Assembly: GCA_031274565.1 (NCBI GenBank)
Contig: JAISPY010000217.1
Location: 1-5,075, forward strand
Length of the DNA stretch: 5,075 nucleotides
From: Treponema sp.
GTDB taxonomy: Bacteria > Spirochaetota > Spirochaetia > Treponematales > Breznakiellaceae
Direction of reading: 5' to 3'
Shown: positions 1 to 4,525 of the stretch, piece after piece
Numbering within the stretch: the first letter of the stretch is position 1
Layout: each line of letters begins with the position of its first letter
Made by a program: the position numbers and the translations under genes
The notes under the pieces: generated by a model
Databases searched by the model: none
Told to the model about the DNA's origin: nothing
Seen by the model: the letters and a program-made list of their open reading frames with translations, nothing else

Positions 1-5
1 CTCGG

Positions 6-60
6 TGCGGTGAATTGGCTCACGTTTTTGTGTAACAAAAGTGAAATAACCGCCACCGCA
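6..60. repeat. Nested inverted repeats upstream of the chemoreceptor gene
   Basis: An outer pair, TGCGGTG (6-12) and CACCGCA (54-60), is perfectly complementary. Inside it lies a stronger hairpin: TCAC (20-23) with GTGA (41-44) and TTTTGT (26-31) with ACAAAA (35-40), with a 2-nt bulge and a 3-nt GTA loop. No T-run follows on either strand in the position expected for an intrinsic terminator. It could be the tail of an upstream transcript, an operator, or a structured RNA. The role is unknown; only the complementarity is seen. Confidence 0.4.
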
Positions 61-104
61 AACCAATGCAGAGGCAATAAATTACCCGCTGGTTGCATAT
101 TTTA

Positions 105-130
105 TGAGAATTTCTTGTCTACACTTCTCA
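105..130. repeat. Short inverted repeat TGAGAA-N14-TTCTCA
   Basis: Two perfectly complementary 6-bp arms (105-110 and 125-130) are separated by 14 nt and sit just before the 18-bp element at 137. The spacing would suit a dimeric regulator, but 6-bp arms can arise by chance in a window this size. It is listed as a possible operator only. Confidence 0.2.
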
Positions 131-136
131 GTCTCT

Positions 137-154
137 CTAAAAGTAAAATTGCTG
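137..154 (+). promoter_or_regulatory. 18-bp repeated upstream element, copy 1
   Basis: The sequence CTAAAAGTAAAATTGCTG is identical to 2526-2543 and on the same strand. Its end lies 41 nt before the -10 hexamer at 196-201. The second copy has exactly the same 41-nt gap to its own -10. With transcription starting about 7 nt after the -10, the element would span roughly -71 to -54, where class I activators or distal UP elements bind. The flanking bases differ between the copies, so this is not a longer duplicated segment. The regulatory role is inferred. Confidence 0.5.
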
Positions 155-173
155 CCACCCCCGAAGATGCTCA

Positions 174-201
174 TTGATTTTTTCGTCTTATGTGGTAAAC
201 T
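174..201 (+). promoter_or_regulatory. Putative sigma70 promoter with extended -10 for the chemoreceptor unit
   Basis: A TTGATT -35 (174-179) and a TAAACT -10 (196-201) are separated by 16 nt. TGG (193-195) directly before the -10 supplies an extended TGn motif. The predicted transcription start is near 208, giving a leader of about 105 nt before the ATG at 314. The 18-bp element lies upstream at 137-154. This is the best promoter match in the 313-bp region. Confidence 0.5.
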
Positions 202-207
202 AATGTA

Positions 208-313
208 TTGCGGATCCATGGACGGTTTTTAGAAGGGTTCCTGCGGTACATACTGCCCAGGGCCTGAGACATGTGGTTTGTGTACGAAACGGTAGGTAAG
301 AAGGATGTAAGGA
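208..313 (+). other. 5' leader of the chemoreceptor mRNA with Shine-Dalgarno site
   Basis: This gene-free leader links the predicted start of transcription to the ATG at 314. AAGGA at 301-305 lies 8 nt before that ATG and is a good ribosome binding site, which fixes the start. A second AAGGA directly abuts the ATG and is too close to act. I see only weak pairing (GTTT/AAAC around 270-285) and no recognisable riboswitch: neither a c-di-GMP nor a preQ1 consensus is present. Confidence 0.4.
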
Positions 314-1555
314 ATGAGCAAAGAAACGGGTGCGTCGCTGCTGGCCGGTCTCTTAATGTTGGATATCCTCTTGCTGGGAATAGGTTCGATAGTCGTCCCC
401 GACAGTTTTATTAAAAATGCCGCGTCCCTCCTATTGTGTGCAGGAGGACTCGGTTGTATGGTTTCGTTTTATCATCGATACGTTACCCTGCGGAAAGCCG
501 CCGGCGAACCGGAGCGTCCGGCAGTTCCGGGCGGCGATGGGGAGGAGCTTATGCAGTCGATGAAAAACCTGTCGGTTCAGGCGGAAGGAATAAGCAACAG
601 CCTTTCGGAAATCCTGGCCAAAGCCCTGCATACCGCTCAGGAGGTTGATAAGACGATCCTTTCCCTGGTATCCAAGGCAATAAACCACGGCGTCGAGGTA
701 TCGGATATCCGTAGGCATACCGAACAGATTTCTTCCCACATTGAATCCCTGGACACGATGATTCAAAGCCAGGCGGCGGCGCTTACCGAATCCGGCGCGG
801 CCATAGCAGCCGTGATGTCCAATATCAAATCCGTAAGCGCGGTACTCCATACCAATGCTTCGTGTATGGAGGCCTTATGTACCGCGTCGGAAACCGGCAG
901 ACGGGGAATTGAGCGGATTTCTGCCCTTATGCAGGCGCTGGTGGAGGATTCGGAAGGGCTTTCCGATGCGACCACGATGATTCAAACCATAGCCCAAAAG
1001 ACGAACCTGCTTGCGATGAACGCCGCTATAGAAGCCGCCCACGCCGGCGAATCGGGCAGAGGATTTGCGGTAGTGGCTGAAGAAATCAGAAAACTCGCGG
1101 AAAGCGCTTCCGGTCAGGGAAAAACCATCAGCGGCGTTCTTAAAAACGTAAAAAAACAGATCCATACCTCTACGGTCATCAGTACTGAAGCCCAAGAACA
1201 ATTCAAACAGATTCTGGAACTGATTGCGACGGTGCGTACCCAGGAGGACCTTATTCAGCAGGCCATGGACGAACAAACCGGCGGAAGCGGACAAATCCTA
1301 GAAGCCACCGAGCAGATACAAACCATTACCTCCCAGGTACAGGACAATTCCAATACCATAAAAACATCCGGCCGGTATATTCTGAATAAAATGGTCTATC
1401 TGGACGGAGAAACCGCGGCTATAAGCAGGGATGTGAATGAAATCATGGGTGATTTTGAAGACATTGCCGGTTTTTTACAGGATATGGATACCGAAGCGAC
1501 GCGGGTGAAGGAGACGGTTTCCATCATACCCGATCTCGTTTCCCGGGCCGGATAA
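314..1555 (+). CDS. Methyl-accepting chemotaxis protein, membrane-anchored, without a visible sensor domain
   Basis: This 413-residue chemoreceptor should control CheA kinase activity through CheW at the inner membrane. Two hydrophobic segments (about 8-29 and 36-57) are joined by a loop of only about 6-8 residues, so there is no periplasmic ligand domain. A Pro/Gly-rich linker (about 61-77) follows, and no HAMP domain is recognisable. The rest is a long helical coiled coil. Its hairpin tip is unmistakable: TNLLAMNAAIEAAHAGESGR followed by GFAVVAEEIRKLAE, at about 230-263. The two arms on either side of the tip are about equal in length. The C-terminus (SRAG) lacks a CheR-binding pentapeptide of the NWETF type. 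The ATG has a good Shine-Dalgarno site 8 nt upstream. The next gene starts 12 bp after the stop, so the two are probably co-transcribed, and that protein may provide the missing sensing function. The family call is secure; the stimulus is unknown. Confidence 0.93.
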   Translation: MSKETGASLLAGLLMLDILLLGIGSIVVPDSFIKNAASLLLCAGGLGCMVSFYHRYVTLRKAAGEPERPAVPGGDGEELMQSMKNLSVQAEGISNSLSEILAKALHTAQEVDKTILSLVSKAINHGVEVSDIRRHTEQISSHIESLDTMIQSQAAALTESGAAIAAVMSNIKSVSAVLHTNASCMEALCTASETGRRGIERISALMQALVEDSEGLSDATTMIQTIAQKTNLLAMNAAIEAAHAGESGRGFAVVAEEIRKLAESASGQGKTISGVLKNVKKQIHTSTVISTEAQEQFKQILELIATVRTQEDLIQQAMDEQTGGSGQILEATEQIQTITSQVQDNSNTIKTSGRYILNKMVYLDGETAAISRDVNEIMGDFEDIAGFLQDMDTEATRVKETVSIIPDLVSRAG

Positions 1556-1567
1556 GGGGGAATAGGG

Positions 1568-2161
1568 ATGCAGTTCAAGATTTTTGAACCGGGTATTGAA
1601 GTAAATGGGCCGACGGTCTATTCCATCATTGCGGGTTTGGGGTATTTTACCAATTTGTCCCGGCGCTATTTCAGCCAGGTGCATATTGGGGAGGTGATCC
1701 ATAAGCAGTTGCATATTGATATGAACGGCTGGTATCCCCAGGAGGCATGGCTTAAAGCATTTGAAAATATTGCCAATCAGGTGGGCGACCGGGTATTGTT
1801 TACTATCGGCCTATCCATTCCGGCCAATGCCCAGTTTCCGCCCTGGGTTGTGGATATCCACAGCGCCATACGGGCGATAGATGTGGCCTATCATCTTAAT
1901 CACCGCAAGAACGGCCGGGAACTGTTTGACCTCAAGACCGGAGTTATGCACGAGGGGATAGGCCATTACGGGTACCTCCAAGGCGTGGAGCAGCGTCAGA
2001 TAATCAGTGTCAGCACTAACCCGTACCCCTGCGCGTTTGATCACGGCATTATTACCGCTATGGCGCAGCAATTTGAACCCTATGCACAAGTTATACACGA
2101 TGACTCCAAGGAATGTCGGAAAAAAGGCGCAGAAAGCTGTACGTATATTGTTTCCTGGTAA
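1568..2161 (+). CDS. V4R/4-vinyl-reductase-like small-molecule-binding protein, putative sensor partner of the chemoreceptor
   Basis: This 197-residue soluble protein has no signal peptide or membrane segment. Its C-terminal part (about 151-197) has the pattern NPYPC..D.GII, then A.V.HDD...CRKKGAESCTYIVSW. This resembles the end of V4R (4-vinyl reductase) domains, where a Cys-rich stretch ends in G..SC.Y.V.W. Cysteines 155, 183 and 191 are candidates for metal or ligand binding. V4R domains share a fold with the H-NOX gas sensors, but the H-NOX YxSxR heme motif is not seen here. The N-terminal part (about 10-75) is mostly helical and could carry the dimer contact. GGGGG lies 7 nt before the ATG as ribosome binding site, and the start is 12 bp after the chemoreceptor stop. 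That adjacency suggests it senses a ligand for the receptor. The domain call comes from motif memory and the function is an inference. Alternatives are a stand-alone enzyme-like hydrocarbon-binding protein or an orphan regulator. Confidence 0.6.
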   Translation: MQFKIFEPGIEVNGPTVYSIIAGLGYFTNLSRRYFSQVHIGEVIHKQLHIDMNGWYPQEAWLKAFENIANQVGDRVLFTIGLSIPANAQFPPWVVDIHSAIRAIDVAYHLNHRKNGRELFDLKTGVMHEGIGHYGYLQGVEQRQIISVSTNPYPCAFDHGIITAMAQQFEPYAQVIHDDSKECRKKGAESCTYIVSW

Positions 2162-2194
2162 CCATTCCGCGGGATGCTCGAGGCGTTTGGGGGC

Positions 2195-2488
2195 TTAGGA
2201 CTTTGACGGGGCGTTTTGCTGTTCAAGCTGATGTTTTCTGAGCATTTTGTTTAGGATCCGGTAGAGATCGTTCCGGTCTTCCGCAGGCAGGGACAGGCTG
2301 TCCCGGAGTTTCTTGACACTCCGGTGGTCAATGTCCGTTATTGAGTTTGTTTGGTCTATTGCGCCGGTATGCGTTTCAAATAATTTACAAACAGGGATAT
2401 CCAGAGCATCCGCAAGGGCCTGTAATCGATCACCCGGGGGAATGGTTCCCCTCAGCGGTTTTACTTTTACCGCTATATATGGGGACAA
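2195..2488 (-). pseudogene. Truncated XRE-family regulator remnant
   Basis: A 97-codon frame opens with TTG. The segment SPYIAVKVKPLRGTIPPGDR followed by LQALADALDIPVCKLFE fits the second half of an XRE helix-turn-helix domain: recognition helix, loop, then the usual L..LA.AL.IP...LFE ending. A tail follows (LSLPAEDRNDLYRILNKML) like those of many short XRE proteins. The first helices are missing. In frame upstream of the TTG the sequence still reads APKSGI, which resembles helix 2 (AxKSGI), before a TAA at 2507-2509. The frame therefore seems to have lost its 5' part. There is no convincing ribosome binding site, and the upstream DNA is now occupied by the promoter of the pterin gene. It could still be translated from TTG as a small protein. 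Its stop lies 33 bp from the stop of the V4R-like gene, with the two genes convergent. Confidence 0.5.
2454..2474. repeat. Inverted repeat AGCGGT-N9-ACCGCT inside the XRE remnant
   Basis: Perfect 6-bp arms (2454-2459 and 2469-2474) flank a 9-nt T-rich spacer. On the minus strand, 2469-2453 reads TAAAAGTAAAACCGCTG, which matches 15 of 17 bases of the repeated element at 137 and 2526. It may be an operator or a degenerate third copy of the element. No -10 hexamer lies 41 nt downstream of it on the minus strand, so it is not arranged like the other two copies. Confidence 0.3.
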
Positions 2489-2525
2489 AATGCCTGATTT
2501 TGGGGCTTAAAATCCATATCTAGTG

Positions 2526-2543
2526 CTAAAAGTAAAATTGCTG
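2526..2543 (+). promoter_or_regulatory. 18-bp repeated upstream element, copy 2
   Basis: This is identical over 18 bp to 137-154. It ends 41 nt before the TATACT -10 at 2585-2590, the same gap as copy 1. It lies 18 nt upstream of the -35 hexamer. Only the 18-mer and the downstream promoter geometry are shared; the bases around it are unrelated. It is probably a binding site for a common regulator, or an UP-like element. The role is inferred. Confidence 0.5.
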
Positions 2544-2561
2544 TGTGCGGCAATGGGGTAG

Positions 2562-2590
2562 TTGATCTCTTTTTGCCGGCCTGCTATACT
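2562..2590 (+). promoter_or_regulatory. Strong extended -10 promoter for the PTPS-family gene
   Basis: A TTGATC -35 (2562-2567), a 17-nt spacer and a TATACT -10 (2585-2590) are present, with TGC at 2582-2584 giving an extended TGn motif. The expected start of transcription, 7 nt after the -10, is 2597, which is the A of the ATG. The mRNA is therefore predicted to be leaderless. No Shine-Dalgarno sequence occurs before that ATG, which agrees. Confidence 0.7.
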
Positions 2591-2596
2591 GTAACT

Positions 2597-2974
2597 ATGT
2601 TTTCGGTACGGGTAGAAGCGGGCTTTGCGGCGGCTCATTTTTTAAGCCATTATCATGGGAAGTGTGAGAACTTGCACGGTCACAATTATCAGGTCCGGCT
2701 CTGGAGCCGCGGGGAACAGTTGGATGAAGGGGGCATGGTGGCGGATTTCGGGATCCTCAAAACCGCGCTCCGGCAGGTACTGACCGGGCTGGATCATAGC
2801 AACCTCAATGATAATCCCGAATTCAACAATGATCCCAGCGCCGAACGGATTGCCTCCTTTATCTTTAAACAGGTCGAAGCGGTATTGCCCCAACTCAAAG
2901 GGGATCCCACCCAGTTGTGGGCGGTGGAGGTCTTTGAAACCCCCACCAGCATGGCCCGGTATGAGCGGGAATAG
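2597..2974 (+). CDS. 6-pyruvoyl-tetrahydropterin synthase family protein (QueD or PTPS-III, FolB-bypass type)
   Basis: This 125-residue enzyme belongs to the PTPS/QueD family, which acts on dihydroneopterin triphosphate in the cytoplasm. Zinc ligands are His14 (in AAAH) and His27 and His29 (in LHGH). The active-site motif is C23-E24-N-L-H-G-H. LDHSNLN (65-71) supplies the Asp66/His67 pair, and Glu114 in ETPTS is the usual pterin anchor. Having Glu beside the catalytic Cys matters. Family members with Glu replacing or accompanying this Cys are known to form 6-hydroxymethyldihydropterin directly and to replace FolB in folate synthesis, including in spirochaetes. The neighbouring folE and folP fit that role. 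Plain QueD activity (queuosine synthesis) is the alternative. The frame stays open back to a GTG at 2543, but the ATG at 2597 gives the normal family N-terminus (MFSVRVEAGF) and sits at the predicted start of transcription. The stop codon lies 2 bp from the folP stop. Confidence 0.88.
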   Translation: MFSVRVEAGFAAAHFLSHYHGKCENLHGHNYQVRLWSRGEQLDEGGMVADFGILKTALRQVLTGLDHSNLNDNPEFNNDPSAERIASFIFKQVEAVLPQLKGDPTQLWAVEVFETPTSMARYERE

Positions 2975-2976
2975 GT

Positions 2977-3816
2977 TCACGTCCGTACTATCGCGTCGGT
3001 CATGACCGCCACCCGCTTCATGGCCCTGACGTCATGGACCCGTACAAAGTCCGCGCCATAGGCAATGCCCAGGGCAACCGTGGCCGCAGTACCTTCGACC
3101 CGGTCCTGTACCGACAGATTGAGGACCTTCCCCACCATGGATTTCCGGGATGTGCCGAGCAGGATCGGTAAGCCCAGGACCTGCAGTTCCCGGAGCCGCC
3201 GCATGGTTTCCAGGTTCTGAGCCAGGTCCTTGCCGAATCCAATGCCCGGATCCAGGGCAATGTGCTCCCGCTTGATTCCCGCCCCGGTTGCAATCCCCAG
3301 ACTGGTCCTAAGGAAGGTGATGATATCCGTCATAAGGTCCTGATAGACGCCGCTTTCGCTGTTGTGCATGAGAATCACCCCGGCGTCAAATGCCGCGCTT
3401 ACCGAGGCAAGCTGCGGATCCTTCTGCAGACCCCAGATGTCGTTGATGATGTGGGCCCCGGCCTCAAGGGCCTTTTGTGCCACCGCAGCCTTGGTAGTGT
3501 CGATGGAGATCGGCGCCTTAAGGTCCGCTACCAGGCGCTCGACTACCGGGATCACCCGTTGGATCTCGGTCTCTGCGTCCAGGGGAATAAAGCCCGGTCG
3601 GGTGGATTCCCCGCCGATGTCAATGATGTCCGCTCCCTCCTCGATCATCTGCCTGGCCCAATCTACTGCCTCCGCCGCATCCTGGTGCTTCCCGCCGTCT
3701 GAAAACGAATCAGGGGTAACGTTGAGAATCCCCATGATATAGGTCTTGCTCCCCAGGGGAAGCTCGTACTCCCTGCAATGAAACACCCGCTGGATGTCTT
3801 TTTTCGTTTCTGCCAC
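2977..3816 (-). CDS. folP: Dihydropteroate synthase
   Basis: This cytoplasmic TIM-barrel enzyme condenses 6-hydroxymethyl-dihydropterin diphosphate with p-aminobenzoate to give dihydropteroate, and is the target of sulfonamides. At 279 residues it has normal length. Both family signatures are present: IMGILNVTPDSFSDGG (27-42) and GADIIDIGGESTRPG (61-75). Further active-site stretches are ISIDTT (Asp106), NDIWG (Asn125, Asp126), LDPGIGFGK (Asp189), GTSRKS (Arg224, Lys225) and RVHD (Arg259, His261), all in the usual order, so the gene appears intact. Translation starts at a GTG with GGAGGA 5 nt upstream. It lies 26 bp downstream of folE on the same strand and almost surely shares its mRNA. It converges with the PTPS-family gene, with only 2 bp between stop codons and no terminator hairpin in sight. 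Confidence 0.97.
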   Translation of the reverse strand: MAETKKDIQRVFHCREYELPLGSKTYIMGILNVTPDSFSDGGKHQDAAEAVDWARQMIEEGADIIDIGGESTRPGFIPLDAETEIQRVIPVVERLVADLKAPISIDTTKAAVAQKALEAGAHIINDIWGLQKDPQLASVSAAFDAGVILMHNSESGVYQDLMTDIITFLRTSLGIATGAGIKREHIALDPGIGFGKDLAQNLETMRRLRELQVLGLPILLGTSRKSMVGKVLNLSVQDRVEGTAATVALGIAYGADFVRVHDVRAMKRVAVMTDAIVRT

Positions 3817-3821
3817 CTTCG

Positions 3822-3827
3822 TCCTCC
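3822..3827 (-). promoter_or_regulatory. Shine-Dalgarno site that fixes the GTG start of folP
   Basis: On the minus strand GGAGGA is followed by 5 nt (CGAAG) and then GTG at 3816-3814. This strong site supports the GTG start of folP. It lies in the 26-bp gap after the folE stop codon, so folP can be translated independently on a shared folE-folP message. Confidence 0.8.
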
Positions 3828-3842
3828 GTACGCTTGAAAAAA

Positions 3843-4484
3843 TTAACCCCGAATGAGGCTCAGTGCCTCGGCCCTGAGTGCGAGGTCTGTCTCGAGTAGT
3901 CCTCTAAAATTAGTCGTAAGCGTCTGCGCCCCGGGCTTGCGTATGCCCCGCATGGTCATGCACAGGTGCTCCGCTTCTACGATCACCGCGGTTCCCCGGG
4001 CGTTCGCTCCCTGCATAATGATTTCCCCCATCTCCTGGGTCAAACGTTCCTGGAGTTGGGGCTTCTTGGCAAGCATATCCGCGATTCGGGCGAGTTTGCT
4101 CAAGCCCAGGATGTTTCCGTTTTGCGGGAGGTAGGCCACATGCAGGTGACCAAAAAAAGGCATCAGGTGATGCTCACACATGGAGTAAAAGGGGATATCC
4201 CGCAGGGCCACCAGGCCTCCCCGGTGTTCCTCTTTGAAGAGCTTGATATCCTGGGTAATCGCATGATCAATCCCCGCGAAAATCTCCTCATACATCCGCG
4301 CAACCCGAGCGGGGGTTTCTTTCAAGCCTTCCCGGTCTGGATCATCCCCAATAGCCGCGAGAATTTCCCGGACGGCCTTTTCAATACGGTTCTTATCTAT
4401 CATCGTTTCAGTTTCCTTTGTTTCAGGTTTCTCCTTTTTCCTTTCTTCCTTAACTAATACGTATTGCCTGTTTGAATATCTCAT
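3843..4484 (-). CDS. folE: GTP cyclohydrolase I
   Basis: This enzyme converts GTP to 7,8-dihydroneopterin triphosphate, the first step of folate (and queuosine) synthesis, and acts as a toroidal oligomer in the cytoplasm. In the 213-residue frame the zinc ligands are Cys103 and His106 (SMCEHHLMPFFG) and Cys175 (EAEHLCMTMRG), with His105 and His173 as catalytic or substrate contacts. GDDPDREGLKETPARVARMY (46-65) is the family N-terminal signature. The start is uncertain. The ATG at 4484 gives 27 extra Lys/Glu-rich residues and lies only about 6 nt after the predicted start of transcription, without a Shine-Dalgarno site. An internal ATG at 4403 (MIDKNRIEK) matches family members of about 186-190 residues and has AAGGA 10 nt upstream. 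Either is possible. It is the first gene of a folE-folP operon and is divergent from the RluA-family gene. Confidence 0.96.
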   Translation of the reverse strand: MRYSNRQYVLVKEERKKEKPETKETETMIDKNRIEKAVREILAAIGDDPDREGLKETPARVARMYEEIFAGIDHAITQDIKLFKEEHRGGLVALRDIPFYSMCEHHLMPFFGHLHVAYLPQNGNILGLSKLARIADMLAKKPQLQERLTQEMGEIIMQGANARGTAVIVEAEHLCMTMRGIRKPGAQTLTTNFRGLLETDLALRAEALSLIRG

Positions 4485-4496
4485 GGTTAGAAAAAT

Positions 4497-4525
4497 AGTA
4501 TAGACTATACCTATGGCAATAACAA
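4497..4525 (-). promoter_or_regulatory. sigma70-type promoter of the folE-folP operon
   Basis: Read on the minus strand, TTGTTA (4525-4520), a 17-nt spacer and TATACT (4502-4497) form a good promoter, with the transcription start expected near 4490. The -35 lies inside the first codons of the divergent RluA-family gene. The start is 6 nt before the outer folE ATG (4484) and about 87 nt before the inner one (4403). Confidence 0.65.
4498..4510. repeat. Perfect 13-bp palindrome GTATAGACTATAC between divergent starts
   Basis: Two 6-bp arms are joined through one central A. The palindrome covers most of the folE -10 on the minus strand and offers TATAGA (4499-4504) or TATACC (4506-4511) as a -10 for the + strand gene, for which no good -35 is seen. 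It may be a bidirectional -10 region, or an operator able to shut both promoters. Confidence 0.45.

Noticed and set aside
208..313. Riboswitch (c-di-GMP or preQ1 type) in the chemoreceptor leader
   Set aside because: Neither consensus is present, and the only visible pairing is short and weak.
431..1294. Several minus-strand frames of 70-139 codons opposite the chemoreceptor
   Set aside because: They are antisense to an unmistakable chemoreceptor coding sequence and have no recognisable domains or ribosome binding sites.
2163..2176. Possible terminator hairpin CATTC-CGCG-GGATG after the V4R-like gene
   Set aside because: The stem is only 5 bp with a wobble pair, and no T-run follows on either strand.
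2543..2596. Longer PTPS-family start at GTG 2543
   Set aside because: The 18 extra residues span the predicted -35 and -10 boxes, do not resemble the family N-terminus, and have no ribosome binding site.
2997..3008. Perfect palindrome CGGTCATGACCG near the end of folP
   Set aside because: It encodes conserved-frame folP residues, has no loop for an RNA hairpin, and has no partner site. It is likely a by-product of codon choice.
3262..4457. Plus-strand frames of 90-163 codons opposite folP and folE
   Set aside because: They are shadows of highly conserved folP and folE sequence, with no family features of their own.
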